Source: Maribacter arenosus (GTDB taxonomy: Bacteria > Bacteroidota > Bacteroidia > Flavobacteriales > Flavobacteriaceae). From it: a stretch of DNA of 64,000 bases. The notes under the pieces are model-generated. The model was not told the origin of the DNA and ran no database searches. It was given only the letters and a program-made list of their open reading frames with translations. The DNA lies in contig NZ_JABTCG010000005.1 of assembly GCF_014610845.1 (NCBI RefSeq), forward strand, positions 186,001 through 250,000, read 5' to 3'. Both the position numbers and the translations under genes were made by a program. This document shows, in pieces, positions 41,035 to 51,108 of this stretch (position 1 is its first letter; each line of letters opens with the position of its first letter).

Positions 41035-44000
41035 CTAACCTATGGCCCTTTTGCGCTGTACCGAATTGATTTCTGCTTTTAATGCTGATATTTTTACTTG
41101 CTTCTCTTTTGGGAAACCAATAGTAACCTTCTTTTGATGCGTTTCCAAGGACTTAAGGTTATGGTTAAAATCAAATTTTTTCATCCGTATTTCACTATTC
41201 ACTTTTTTGAGAAGGCTAAGCAATTGAAGATGTATTTTTTCTGTGTCAAATTTTTGTTGACGTTTACCATGAATTGTACAATGTTTCAATTCTAGACCAT
41301 ACGAAAACAAATAATGTTTTTGGCTAGGCACATAATCCGCCACAAAAACTAAGTTAGCCCGAATAGCAGGTAAGAATGTCACTAGTACCCTTGCATTGTG
41401 GTTGACATTTATCCTTGACTTAGACACTAAAGTTTTATTAAGGTGCTCGAGCTTTTGTTTTGCATTATCGCAACCATCGATTTCAAATTCCAAAGAACTG
41501 CCCTGTACTAATTTTTTAATTATGGACAATGGCTCAAAAAAAGGCGATTCCGATACCAATTCTGCTATCAAATCTGGGCCCATGATGTTTCGGGTGTGTT
41601 CTAGTTCAACCAGCTGTGTTTTAATTTCTTTATTCTCCGACATTATGCGATCAATGGTCTTAAAGGAGTTTGCTTTATTCAGCTCAAACAATCTTTTTTG
41701 CGCTTGTAAGAACTTTAGGTCATCGGATAATTTGACCATTTGAAATTGCTCCATATCCCCTATCAAGGCTGCTTGCATTTGCGCATAGGACAGATTTTTA
41801 TCATCGGGAATCAAATCATCATATACTCTTTGGTTGGGATCCGCTTCACGAATCTGTTCTCTGAATTTTTCCTTATGGGTGTTCAGTGAATAGGAGAAAA
41901 TATCAGTAGTATCCTTAATACCATAAAAACGCTCAACCACCATATTGTTATACTGCTTCGCTATTTCATTTCCTTTTCGTAATCCTCTTCCTGCCCTTTG
42001 GTCAAAAGCATCAGGCGAATACGGAATATCCATATGAAAAATCCCCACCACCCTTTTTTGGATATTTGTACCCGTACCTAGAACTTGGGTGCTGCCCATA
42101 GCTATTCGAATATTGCCTTCGTTTATATCTCTTTGGAATTTTTCGGTGGTATTTTTTGCTTTACGCTCTTGGGCAAAGGCAATTTCGGTTTTGGGAATTT
42201 GATGTTCATCCATTAATAATTTTGCAAGTGTGCTATAGGTGTTGTATTGATTTGGCTTCCAAACATTCAAATCACTAAATACTAAACAAACTCCTTTATG
42301 AGGGCTTGTTTGGTGATAAAGTGCTGCTATATCGCTGCCAATCCTTCTCAATTTAAATTGGTCGGTTTCAGAAAATGATATAGAAATATTATCCTTGGAC
42401 AAAGGATCTATAAGCAAACTCCTATTGATATTCAAGGCGGTTATATGTGCCGACTTCATTTGACTTTCATTATAAATGGGAATGGTAAACAGGGCTTTTT
42501 GATTTCTATTTTTCGTAAAATCAAGAGATGCTGTTTTTAGTTCTTCGTATGCAGGCGAACTTTCCAATATCACAAAATCCCTATCCAGTTGCAAGTTATG
42601 TGTCTTAAAATGTTTATCTCTACAAATATGTGTGAACGAATTGTACATTTTACTCAACTCCGGTAAATTGATAAAATAGCGAAAACGGGCATGCATTCTG
42701 GGGTCCCCAAAGATATTTGGTTCAATACTAACGCTTTGTTTTAGGAAGATGGAAGCCCAAGCATCAAAATTATAGATCTGCTTTCTTTTTAGTTCTTGAG
42801 GGATAAGATACCTCTGATACGCATAGAGTTCTGTTACAGAATTCTTGAGCGGAGTACCACTATAAAAGAATATATTTTTGTCGGCACCGACTCTTTGATG
42901 TATGGATGCAATACTGATTTCCAAATCCAAGTTTTGCAGATTATCGGCATTATTGTTAAGTCCTGATACATTTTGATGCCTTGTGGTAAAGCCAATATTT
43001 TTGAAATAGTGGGCTTCGTCTATGAGTATGGCGTCCAACTGCAAATCGGAAAGGGTCGTTTCACCTTCTTTTTTCTCGTCCAAGGTCCTTAAAGTGTGCT
43101 TTAATTTTTCTTCAAGATTGGCCTTACGTTTAATGAGTCCTTTTATCATTTTTTTTGATTCCCTAAGGTTCCCAAATTCTTTGGCAGTTTGCAGGTCTTG
43201 GTCGATCATTCGTATTTTACTCTCCAGTATTTCCAATACAAATTCACGTTGTTTGGGTATTTGTTTTAAATGGCCATGTTCTGCGATGACCAAATCAATA
43301 CGCTTATTTGCCGCTAAAGATGTCAAGGTTTTAGCTCTTTTTGATTTGGCCATATTCTTGGAATCCAATCTGAGAATATTGAGTTGGGGAAAATTAGATC
43401 TAATCTCCCGTTCCAATTGCGGTGCAACGCTTTTTAAGGTTAACAAAATTGTTTTTCTGCTCTTGCCTTGTTGCTTCAATTTGTAAGCTAATAAAGCCAT
43501 TGACAAAGTCTTTCCTTTACCTACTTGGTGGTCGTTTAAAGCACTACCCCTACTTAACCCAAAAAGGACGGAATCGATTTGATGTTGGTAAGGTTCGTGA
43601 ACTAAGGTCTTTGGAAAACGCAGCCAATCTTTGGGTACTTTCAGGTTAACATCTGCCAGAAAGGCCTGATAATAATTTTGCTCGATTTCAAGTTTTAAAT
43701 GCTCATCACTTTCGATAAAGGATTTGAAATGCAGCTGTAATTCTTCATAGATATTTTGGGCCATTAAGGTGGCATCTTTATCCAATTTTTTAATGGTTTT
43801 ACCTTGTGCATCCTTATAAGAGGAAAATATTACCGGGTATTTGTTTTCTGAAAAGCATTGTAGAATGCGTTTATATCCTGCCCTAACCTCTTTGTCTAAA
43901 ACAACACTAAAACGTTCATGCGCCTCTTGGTTATATTCTTGTGCAAATAACAGGGTCAAGGTTGAACTAAATTGACCTATATTAATCTTAACCGTCTCAT

Positions 44001-46056
44001 TTATTAATTGCCGTAAAAAAGCTTCTTTGGCATGAATGGGTATAAAATGACTTTCAAAATTAAATTCGATAGCTTCTAAAGGAAGATGCGGAGGTTTCAC
44101 TTTATTCAAAGCGGCAATAAGAACATTACCATCCAAACCATAAGGAGGTATACTTTTTTGCATCTGACCAATTTTATCGTCAATAAGACCACTGGTAAAA
44201 ATGAAATAAGGCACTACCTCATATTGTATCTCACCACCATTATAATTAGGTTGCACTGAAAAATTTTTTTTAGAAAGTCCTTCTAGTAAAAGTTCCTTCT
44301 CAGATTTTTTAAATGCTATAGCAACTTTTTCTATATCTATTTTTCCTGTTTGGTCAAATTGCGTTTTCACCAGTTCTAAGGGTGTACGGTGCTCAATGAC
44401 TTCAATGCCATTATCTTTCGGTTCCTTTTTTGAAGGAATCGCAAGGTTAGAAGTTTTTTGCGGGATTGCTTTTAGGAAGTTAGTAAAAGTAAAATTTGGA
44501 TTTTTACCATAACCCTTCCCTTGAATATGGGCTTCGGTAGTAGATCGTATTCTGGAAAAGTAAAAATCTTCCTTTAAAAAAACTCTATGTGCATCAAGAC
44601 TAGTCCATTTAAAATGAAATAGGTCCAATTGATAGTCTACTTCTTGAAAAGTCTTTTGTAACATCATGTTATCCAGCAGCCCTTTTTCTGAATTCAATTG
44701 AAGTAAGATTAGGTTGTTTCTCAATCGAACATAGTCCGAAACCAATTCTTGAACTTTATACGGAACTTTGGTTTTTGTGTAGGTGTCTTGATAGTACCAA
44801 AGGTTTCCAATGGCATCAAAATTGAAGGAACCAAAAAATAAACGTGTATAATTTTCAACGTATTTATCGCCGAGTTTAATTATTTCTTGCTTCTTGGATA
44901 CTGAAGTTACAAGGGAATGAGATATTTCAGGTACTTTAGGAACATCTTGATTTGTACTATTTGCTTTTGCCTTTAAAACATTAGATACGGGAGCGTTTGC
45001 AAGGGCATTATGTAAATCACATTCAAATGAATACAGTTGTCTGTCCAAAAATTTGGAAAGTTGCTCCGCATCAGGTTTCACGGTTAAATTTGGGCGACCA
45101 TGGAAATACCCCTGTACCACTTCCCCATTGACCTGATGAGGGAATTGATTAAAAAAGGCATTGGTCGTATGGGGTCCTTGTCCTAGGTCTATAGAAACGG
45201 TATCCGCAAAAAGCTTTTCATTAGATGTTAACCCAGACTTATTCCAAATTCTCTGATATAGTAATAAATCAGATACCACTTTTGTCTTTTCTTCCTTGAA
45301 CAACACATTATTGAAGCGATTAGCTAGAATCAAATCATTCCTCATTAGAATTGATTCCCTTAGACCACTATATATTGATTTTTCGTTGAATGCCGATGAA
45401 ATTAAAAGAGCTGTTACACCACCCATCGAGCACATTTCCGGTGCATATATATTGAAGTAATTGCCAACATTTTTAAGAACGGGATTTGTAATATAATCAT
45501 GTTCAAAAGCATTTTCAATGGGTATATCTCCAAAGGGAATATTCGAAATGACCAAATCAAAAAAGGTTTTGTCTTTATGCTGTAAATAATAAGCCTCAAA
45601 TGTGGTGTTGAGCACCGTTACATTGGTACTTTGCAAATTGTTATTTTTAAGAATCTCGTAGGACAACAAGTCAGGTTCAATAGCTACAATGGAGGCTTTG
45701 GGAAATGCGCTTTTGAGGATTTGAACATAGGCACCATTACCCGCAGATGGTTCTAGAATGGTTGTAGGTTCGAAGCTTGCGCTTTTAAGCAATGAAATCT
45801 TATATTCAACAATAGATTTAGGCGTGTAATAACTAGTTAGATGATATTTTTTTAAGGATTCTAAAAATGTGCCATAGGTCTCGGGAAAAGAATTTTTAAG
45901 GATATGGAGTAGTTCTTTTTGTTGTTCTTCCCTACCCTTTTTGGGATAGAATAAATGTTCACCTAATTGCGCTAATCCACCATTATTGATGTATAGATTC
46001 TTGGGATTTCCAGATTTAATGGCTTCCAGAATCATTGAAAGTTCCTGAGTGCGCAT
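41035..46056 (-). CDS. Giant fused N6-adenine methyltransferase / SNF2-type helicase (DarB-like)
   Basis: A 1673-residue protein. The N-terminal methyltransferase has the SAM-binding motif ILEPSAGNGAY (100-110), an acidic IEPDLLSYE and the catalytic SNIPFGD (171-177, an NPPF-type motif). The C-terminal half is an SF2 helicase: Walker A DHQVGKGKTLSMALLAYKL (about 838), DEAH box LIDEAHYFKN (about 1008), SGTPLKNSVTELYAY, and motif VI DQRAGRGLRKGN (about 1353). Such fusions occur on plasmids and phages; P1 DarB is an antirestriction example. Protection of transferring ICE DNA is the likely role (inference). Last gene of a three-gene minus-strand operon. Confidence 0.85.
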   Translation of the reverse strand: MRTQELSMILEAIKSGNPKNLYINNGGLAQLGEHLFYPKKGREEQQKELLHILKNSFPETYGTFLESLKKYHLTSYYTPKSIVEYKISLLKSASFEPTTILEPSAGNGAYVQILKSAFPKASIVAIEPDLLSYEILKNNNLQSTNVTVLNTTFEAYYLQHKDKTFFDLVISNIPFGDIPIENAFEHDYITNPVLKNVGNYFNIYAPEMCSMGGVTALLISSAFNEKSIYSGLRESILMRNDLILANRFNNVLFKEEKTKVVSDLLLYQRIWNKSGLTSNEKLFADTVSIDLGQGPHTTNAFFNQFPHQVNGEVVQGYFHGRPNLTVKPDAEQLSKFLDRQLYSFECDLHNALANAPVSNVLKAKANSTNQDVPKVPEISHSLVTSVSKKQEIIKLGDKYVENYTRLFFGSFNFDAIGNLWYYQDTYTKTKVPYKVQELVSDYVRLRNNLILLQLNSEKGLLDNMMLQKTFQEVDYQLDLFHFKWTSLDAHRVFLKEDFYFSRIRSTTEAHIQGKGYGKNPNFTFTNFLKAIPQKTSNLAIPSKKEPKDNGIEVIEHRTPLELVKTQFDQTGKIDIEKVAIAFKKSEKELLLEGLSKKNFSVQPNYNGGEIQYEVVPYFIFTSGLIDDKIGQMQKSIPPYGLDGNVLIAALNKVKPPHLPLEAIEFNFESHFIPIHAKEAFLRQLINETVKINIGQFSSTLTLLFAQEYNQEAHERFSVVLDKEVRAGYKRILQCFSENKYPVIFSSYKDAQGKTIKKLDKDATLMAQNIYEELQLHFKSFIESDEHLKLEIEQNYYQAFLADVNLKVPKDWLRFPKTLVHEPYQHQIDSVLFGLSRGSALNDHQVGKGKTLSMALLAYKLKQQGKSRKTILLTLKSVAPQLEREIRSNFPQLNILRLDSKNMAKSKRAKTLTSLAANKRIDLVIAEHGHLKQIPKQREFVLEILESKIRMIDQDLQTAKEFGNLRESKKMIKGLIKRKANLEEKLKHTLRTLDEKKEGETTLSDLQLDAILIDEAHYFKNIGFTTRHQNVSGLNNNADNLQNLDLEISIASIHQRVGADKNIFFYSGTPLKNSVTELYAYQRYLIPQELKRKQIYNFDAWASIFLKQSVSIEPNIFGDPRMHARFRYFINLPELSKMYNSFTHICRDKHFKTHNLQLDRDFVILESSPAYEELKTASLDFTKNRNQKALFTIPIYNESQMKSAHITALNINRSLLIDPLSKDNISISFSETDQFKLRRIGSDIAALYHQTSPHKGVCLVFSDLNVWKPNQYNTYSTLAKLLMDEHQIPKTEIAFAQERKAKNTTEKFQRDINEGNIRIAMGSTQVLGTGTNIQKRVVGIFHMDIPYSPDAFDQRAGRGLRKGNEIAKQYNNMVVERFYGIKDTTDIFSYSLNTHKEKFREQIREADPNQRVYDDLIPDDKNLSYAQMQAALIGDMEQFQMVKLSDDLKFLQAQKRLFELNKANSFKTIDRIMSENKEIKTQLVELEHTRNIMGPDLIAELVSESPFFEPLSIIKKLVQGSSLEFEIDGCDNAKQKLEHLNKTLVSKSRINVNHNARVLVTFLPAIRANLVFVADYVPSQKHYLFSYGLELKHCTIHGKRQQKFDTEKIHLQLLSLLKKVNSEIRMKKFDFNHNLKSLETHQKKVTIGFPKEKQVKISALKAEINSVQRKRAIG

Positions 46057-46059
46057 AAC

Positions 46060-46443
46060 CTATTGTTTGGATTCCTTATCTAAAATTTCAGTTACTACTT
46101 TATCCTTTTCGGATAAGGGATTTTTATTGATGGCAGCATATATTTGAAGTATTTCTTGATTGGCAAGTTCCACGGCTTCTGCATCTGTGTGTCCGTTTTG
46201 AACATAGATACTTTGCCAATCGGCATGAACAATATGAGCATTAAGGACAAAATCATATAAATAATCGGAGGCTATTAACTGAGCACGTAGATGTATATAA
46301 TTCTCAAGGGCATACAAACAAAAATGCAAATCGGGGTTACAGGTATCCTCCACTATTTGTCTTTCCCATAGTTGTATCATTTCCGGATGTTCCTTTCTAA
46401 AACTGAGGGTTGACTCGGTCAATAGGAGTGTTTCATTTTTCAT
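46060..46443 (-). CDS. Hypothetical protein, 127 aa, between M23 peptidase and methyltransferase-helicase
   Basis: A soluble acidic helical protein (RKEHPEMIQLWERQIVEDTC, NYIHLRAQLIASDYLYDFVL) without a recognised motif. It lies 3 bp before the large methyltransferase-helicase gene and 11 bp after the M23 peptidase gene, so it is part of that operon. It might be a small partner of the methyltransferase-helicase; this is only inferred from position. Confidence 0.7.
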   Translation of the reverse strand: MKNETLLLTESTLSFRKEHPEMIQLWERQIVEDTCNPDLHFCLYALENYIHLRAQLIASDYLYDFVLNAHIVHADWQSIYVQNGHTDAEAVELANQEILQIYAAINKNPLSEKDKVVTEILDKESKQ

Positions 46444-46454
46444 TTTCTATATTT

Positions 46455-47258
46455 TTAATTTGTTAAGGTGCGTAATCGTTGTTCAAACATTTTATATTTC
46501 ATACCAAAGGATGGAATTGGGTCTATGGCTTTCCCGTTTTTTATGACTTCATAATGCAGATGGGGACCTGTTGAAAAACCTGTGTTTCCTGAATAACCAA
46601 TTAATTGTTGGGACCTAATCTCTGTAGGTGCTTTTAAGACAACTTCACTTAAATGGCCGTACAAAGTTTCAAATCCAAAGGAATGTTTTATACGAACAAA
46701 ATAACCATATCCCTTCGGCTCATAACCTAATTGGATAACCGTACCAGCAGCGCTGGAGAAAATGGGGGTTCCTTGTACTGTGGCCAAATCAACTCCGTTA
46801 TGAAGTGTTTTGGATTCTTTAATGGGATGCCGTCGTAGCCCATATGCACTTGATAGGAAAAAAGCGTTTCTTTTTAATGGGCTTGCAGAGGGTATACTGT
46901 CCATTAGCACCAGTGGTAGTTCCCAAAATTCAGGCGAGGACGTAATTTGCTCGTAGTTTTTAGCCTGTACTAGATACTCCTTAAAAGTCTTTTTGGTAAC
47001 TGAAAGAAAGACCGAATGTATTTGAGTATAAGCAGCATGATTTACATCAGCACGCCAATGAAACTTTTCTGTTCTCGAGAACAAACCATTAAATGCTATA
47101 AAGAAAAAGAACAAGGCTATCAACGTCCAGTATGCCCGGTTTTCGAGATATAGCATACCTATAGCATTCTTTTTAACTGTTGCTTTGGAAGGGAATAGTC
47201 CCCTTAATGAACAGAACATTTGCTGCCAAGTAATTTTTGTGTTATTGCCGGTTTCCAT
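46455..47258 (-). CDS. Membrane-anchored M23 family metallopeptidase
   Basis: A 267-residue protein with one N-terminal helix (about residues 42-60, YWTLIALFFFFIAFNGLF), a stalk and a C-terminal LytM-type peptidase domain. The zinc ligands are His153 and Asp157 (LHNGVDLA) and His235 (GPHLHYEV, with His233); SAYGLRRHPI starts the domain. Related enzymes cut peptidoglycan crosslinks. In a conjugative element this fits local wall opening for the type IV secretion channel. First gene of the operon leading to the methyltransferase-helicase. Confidence 0.9.
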   Translation of the reverse strand: METGNNTKITWQQMFCSLRGLFPSKATVKKNAIGMLYLENRAYWTLIALFFFFIAFNGLFSRTEKFHWRADVNHAAYTQIHSVFLSVTKKTFKEYLVQAKNYEQITSSPEFWELPLVLMDSIPSASPLKRNAFFLSSAYGLRRHPIKESKTLHNGVDLATVQGTPIFSSAAGTVIQLGYEPKGYGYFVRIKHSFGFETLYGHLSEVVLKAPTEIRSQQLIGYSGNTGFSTGPHLHYEVIKNGKAIDPIPSFGMKYKMFEQRLRTLTN

Positions 47259-47275
47259 TTTTTTTAAAGGATTAC

Positions 47276-47305
47276 TTGCTTTGAAAACAAAAATAATTAT
47301 ATTTG
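47276..47305 (+). promoter_or_regulatory. Consensus promoter of the transfer-side operon
   Basis: TTG (47276-47278) and TATATTTG (47298-47305) have exactly 19 bp between them, a full Bacteroidota promoter match. The -7 box ends 43 bp before the ATG at 47349. A possible minus-strand -7 box TATTTTTG (47295-47288) for the M23 gene overlaps it. Confidence 0.75.
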
Positions 47306-47348
47306 ATTAATATTTTACAATTATACTAATTTTTTACACAATTGAAAT

Positions 47349-48557
47349 ATGAATAATATTTGGAGAGCATGGGATGATAAATTAGATATCAATGCCGTAA
47401 TGGACTATTTCGGGTATCCTATGACCAAGAATGCAACCAGTCATAAAATTTACAACATGGGTAAAGATCATGCGGTGGTATTCAATACTGGCCGCGGTCA
47501 ATTTTATTATCTGTGCAGTAGCCCAGAAAAAAAACTTCGTGTATTTGATTTGATTTTGACAGGATGTTCAAAAACTGAAAAGGATAGTTCTAAAGGCCTT
47601 TGGCATAAAGTAGATGAATGCTATTCTTATTTAAATAGTAAAAAAGAGTTTCAACTGGCCAATTTAACCCTAAGTAAAGCAGAAATAGTGAACGAATTTT
47701 TCAACCATTTCGAAGAGTTTGCTAAAACATTACAGCCTTCATCCTTGTTGGATGACCAAAATTTGCAGTTATGTTTTCAAGATCGATTGTTTGAGGATAA
47801 GGAAGGTCTCTTGTATTTCCCCTTTTACAATCTATCGAATAATTTAACGGGGCATGTACAGCAAAAAGATTTGAAAACATTTCCCATTGAAGAGAGTGAC
47901 ACAAGTATGTCCATCTGGTTTAGTCAGGTTCCTAAAAAAATCGAGCATTTAATTGTTTTCAATAATCCTCTTGAAGCCATTTACTTTCAGCAAAAGTTCA
48001 AGTTAACTAACGCCGTATATCTTGCAATAAAGAACATCAATTACGAAACCAGTAAAATAATGGTACAAATCTATAAGCAAACCAAGGTGCGTAAAATGAT
48101 GTTAAGTTTCACTGGAAACAGTAAGATTGAAGGTTACATCGATGATTTGATGTTGATATCCTGTATTAATGACGGAAAGTTTTTTATTAAGCTTGAAAAA
48201 GATCATCTAATGATTCGATTTGATCCAGAATCTGAAAAAGCAATATCCCAATTACACAAAGAAATCCAAAAATATAATCAGGCCCTGAATAAGGAATATT
48301 TAAAATTCAACAAGTTGGTAGACCATACATTGGTAAACCAAAAGAGCATGGTCCTTTCGAAACATAGAGAAATGGTGGCATGTAAGCTGCCCATTGAAAT
48401 CAACGCTTTACGGTATTTCTTATGGAGCTATTATAGGAACTACCTCGGAAAGATGATCGATATTATTAAACCACAAACTCAAAATTGGCAATATGAACAT
48501 AATCAGAGCACCAATGCAAGTCCACAGGAGATTAGCGCTTTTAAAATAGCGGTATAA
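47349..48557 (+). CDS. Primase/Toprim-like ICE protein, 402 aa
   Basis: A soluble protein beginning with a region that resembles the DNA-binding part of primases (IWRAWDDKLDINAVMDYFGY, VVFNTGRGQFYYLCSSPEKK) but without a clear zinc-knuckle Cys set. The centre has LYFPFYNLSNNLTGHVQQKD and VFNNPLEAIYFQQKFK, patterns seen in Toprim-containing primase relatives. The function is probably complementary-strand or replication related; sequence evidence is indirect. It has its own promoter and terminator. Confidence 0.6.
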   Translation: MNNIWRAWDDKLDINAVMDYFGYPMTKNATSHKIYNMGKDHAVVFNTGRGQFYYLCSSPEKKLRVFDLILTGCSKTEKDSSKGLWHKVDECYSYLNSKKEFQLANLTLSKAEIVNEFFNHFEEFAKTLQPSSLLDDQNLQLCFQDRLFEDKEGLLYFPFYNLSNNLTGHVQQKDLKTFPIEESDTSMSIWFSQVPKKIEHLIVFNNPLEAIYFQQKFKLTNAVYLAIKNINYETSKIMVQIYKQTKVRKMMLSFTGNSKIEGYIDDLMLISCINDGKFFIKLEKDHLMIRFDPESEKAISQLHKEIQKYNQALNKEYLKFNKLVDHTLVNQKSMVLSKHREMVACKLPIEINALRYFLWSYYRNYLGKMIDIIKPQTQNWQYEHNQSTNASPQEISAFKIAV

Positions 48558-48559
48558 AA

Positions 48560-48581
48560 AAAGGGGTGCTCCCACCCCTTT
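48560..48581 (+). terminator. Terminator after the 402-aa gene
   Basis: AAAGGGGTG (48560-48568) pairs perfectly with CACCCCTTT (48573-48581) across 4 nt. A second inverted repeat, ATTCCGGA (48591-48598) and TCCGGAAT (48620-48627), follows and may belong to the next gene's control region. Confidence 0.75.
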
Positions 48582-48673
48582 CGATCCTTAATTCCGGATA
48601 TGAAAATGGAAAGGTCATGTCCGGAATTTCAAAGTTACTAATTATTAATGATCCTTAATATAAAATTTGAAAA

Positions 48674-49486
48674 ATGGAAAATCAGTTAGAAAAAGTGTTC
48701 GTGAAAGTGAACCAAAAATGGCAAAAAGCAAACATTATCAACGAAGAAGAAGGCAAGGTGAATGTCCTGACACAAGATGGACAGCGCTTTTGCATAGACA
48801 AAGAAAGCAAATGGTTGGAGGTAGTACAAAACCCTGCGCAACGCTATGCCTATGGTGATGTAAAAGAGCAACTAGAAGGTCAATATATCAGTTTTGAGAA
48901 ATTGCCTGAAAATGTAAAGGATAACTTGGCCCAAGGAAAGGAACATTTTTATGTCTCCACGTACTTATCAGACGGAGAGCTTAAAGAAACTTCTAAAATG
49001 GTTCAAATGGTATATGACCCCAATATGGGTTCTCGTTTGTTTGTACAGTTTAAACGAAAAAATCAAGTTACTTTAGACCAAGCCATAGCGTATAACCACA
49101 AATTTAGCCCCAATGAATTTGAACGTATGGTCTCTAAAAAAGAAGTGGTCCTCTTTCAAGGGATTACCAAGGATGGTGAATTGTTTGAAAAGCTCGCCTA
49201 TTATGAGCCAAAGCTTCTGGATATCAGAACAAAATCAGCTTTAACACCCAACACATATTTGTATGGTTCTAAACTGACTGCCACGCAAGCAAAGGCGTTA
49301 AACCAAGGGGAAGAAATTGAAATCAAAATCAAGACAAAGTCCAAAGGCACCAAGCCATATTTGGTTTCCTACACCCCTAGAAATGAGATTTTCATAACGA
49401 AAAACCTGCAACTGGAAAAGGCAAGGAATCTTGAGATAGTCACCGACGAAAAAAAAAAGAGTTCTAGCCAGCGAATGAAAATTTAG
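48674..49486 (+). CDS. DUF3945-like ICE protein, 270 aa
   Basis: A soluble protein with repeated strand-rich segments, including SYKLT-like motifs (SKLTATQAKALNQGEEIEIK) typical of the DUF3945 proteins common on Bacteroidota ICEs and plasmids, and a PENVKDNLAQGKEHFYVSTY block. No enzymatic residues were recognised. The C-terminus is basic and Ser-rich. It ends in a strong terminator. Confidence 0.65.
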   Translation: MENQLEKVFVKVNQKWQKANIINEEEGKVNVLTQDGQRFCIDKESKWLEVVQNPAQRYAYGDVKEQLEGQYISFEKLPENVKDNLAQGKEHFYVSTYLSDGELKETSKMVQMVYDPNMGSRLFVQFKRKNQVTLDQAIAYNHKFSPNEFERMVSKKEVVLFQGITKDGELFEKLAYYEPKLLDIRTKSALTPNTYLYGSKLTATQAKALNQGEEIEIKIKTKSKGTKPYLVSYTPRNEIFITKNLQLEKARNLEIVTDEKKKSSSQRMKI

Positions 49487-49495
49487 AAATGTAAT

Positions 49496-49524
49496 AGGCC
49501 GGTAATTTCCTCCGGCCTTTTTTT
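49496..49524 (+). terminator. Rho-independent terminator after the DUF3945-like gene
   Basis: AGGCCGG (49496-49502) pairs with CCGGCCT (49512-49518) and is followed by a run of T through 49524. Confidence 0.88.
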
Positions 49525-49590
49525 CTATCCCCATCTTATTAAATGATGGGTACTTCACCATTTGTTCTTTTATCAACTCACTTTATCATT

Positions 49591-51108
49591 ATGAAAAACT
49601 ATGCAGACAATAGGATGCATTATAGGATGCTCATTTCCAAAATCAACCAAGAAGTCGACTTTTCTGGATATTTACATGTAAAGGGCTATGCTTTACTTAA
49701 ATCCAGTGTTGGATCCAAAGAATATGGAAAAGACCAAGAGCGTATTGTCCTTAACACAAAAAGAAATCCGGTTTCCTACTTCAATAGGAATGATACCCAA
49801 GATAAAGGTTGGTTCTTTAGTTATTTACTTCAACGTTCCACTAATTTTTACACTGCTATTACTTTAGGCTTGGAAGCCATCAATGCTAGTCACTATTCCG
49901 AAGTGAAAACTAACCATGTATTACGCGCCAAGAAATCAACAAATTTGGAGGCTAAGTTTTTAATTGAACCCCTTAAAAGGTGGAACTATATAATAAAAGA
50001 GAGAGGGTTAAGCTTAAAAACTTTAGAATCAGAGGCTTTTAATAATAAAGTACTTAATGGTATTTACGATTATACAAAAGGGAATCAAATCACCAACATT
50101 GCTTTGCCTTTAACGGACACGGAAGGTAACATTAAGAATTACATCTTGTTCAATAAGCCATATTGGAGCCCTAAAAAAAATAAACTTGAAAAGTTCCGAA
50201 GGGTAATGAATTCAGAATACCATTTTCTTTTTGCATCCAATCCAACAGCAAACATAAAAGCCATAGCCTGTTTTGAAAGTGGCTTCGATGCCATGGCCTT
50301 TCATGAGTCGAAAGGTTTTCCAAATCTATTTTACTTGGCATTTAACGGGCAATTGGACGAAAGGAAACTGGAACAATTTTTCCTGTGGAAAAACAAAATT
50401 GACCCTAACGACAAACTACCCATAAAATTAGGTTTCGACCATGATATAGCCGGATTCTATTTTGATATGTATTTCCTAAAAAGTCTCATGGATAGGGAGA
50501 AGAAACAAAATGATTTTGTTCTACATAGACAAAACTCCGAGGTGAAACTTCAAATACGAGGCCGTGAAATAACAAAATTTGGAGAAGAATTGAAGACTGG
50601 GTTAACCAATATAAATCAACAAATTGGTCAGCAACCTGCAAAAGTCATTTCCCTTAAAGAAACCCTGATAATAGAAATACAATTAGAGAACATTCTTCTT
50701 CTTGGTCATGGTAAATACGGGTCCCGTTGGTATTGGGATGGTTTTTTTTCGGTACTCACAAGTGCATTAGAAGGCCCAAAGATTCAAATTCAAAAACCGC
50801 CTCTACATAAAGACTGGAATGATGATTTGATATGGTTTAAAACTCATGAACAGCTTATGGATGTAAGTTCTATTTCCAAAGGAATAGACAAATCCCTTTG
50901 GGCTGTTCATGTTAGTAAGCCCCGAGGCAACTATTCCCCTATTGGAAAAGTAATGATGGTCGGCGAGCAAAAGGTGCTATGTGATATTGGGGAGACAGCC
51001 TATCGATGGATATCCAAAGAAGAAATAACCGCTTTCTTCCGTAAAAAAAAGACACTGGTAACTCATCAAGAAAATATCAAAAGTGCAAGCCATGGAAGAA
51101 AGAAATAA
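49591..51108 (+). CDS. Toprim-domain primase-like protein (TraP-like)
   Basis: A 505-residue protein from ATG 49591; an upstream ATG (49543) would add 16 hydrophobic residues next to the terminator and is less likely. The middle shows a Toprim pattern: KAIACFESGFDAMAFHESKG, with the conserved Glu, and KLGFDHDIAGFYFDMYFLK, with the DxD-like acidic pair. The N-terminal ISKINQEVDFSGYLHVKGYA resembles DUF3991/TraP-type ICE primases. It probably primes the complementary strand after transfer. It overlaps the coupling protein gene by 17 bp. Confidence 0.7.
   Translation: MKNYADNRMHYRMLISKINQEVDFSGYLHVKGYALLKSSVGSKEYGKDQERIVLNTKRNPVSYFNRNDTQDKGWFFSYLLQRSTNFYTAITLGLEAINASHYSEVKTNHVLRAKKSTNLEAKFLIEPLKRWNYIIKERGLSLKTLESEAFNNKVLNGIYDYTKGNQITNIALPLTDTEGNIKNYILFNKPYWSPKKNKLEKFRRVMNSEYHFLFASNPTANIKAIACFESGFDAMAFHESKGFPNLFYLAFNGQLDERKLEQFFLWKNKIDPNDKLPIKLGFDHDIAGFYFDMYFLKSLMDREKKQNDFVLHRQNSEVKLQIRGREITKFGEELKTGLTNINQQIGQQPAKVISLKETLIIEIQLENILLLGHGKYGSRWYWDGFFSVLTSALEGPKIQIQKPPLHKDWNDDLIWFKTHEQLMDVSSISKGIDKSLWAVHVSKPRGNYSPIGKVMMVGEQKVLCDIGETAYRWISKEEITAFFRKKKTLVTHQENIKSASHGRKK

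Noticed and set aside
49543-49590. Upstream ATG start of the TraP-like protein
   Set aside because: It adds a hydrophobic 16-residue extension directly after the terminator with no support; ATG 49591 gives a normal soluble start.
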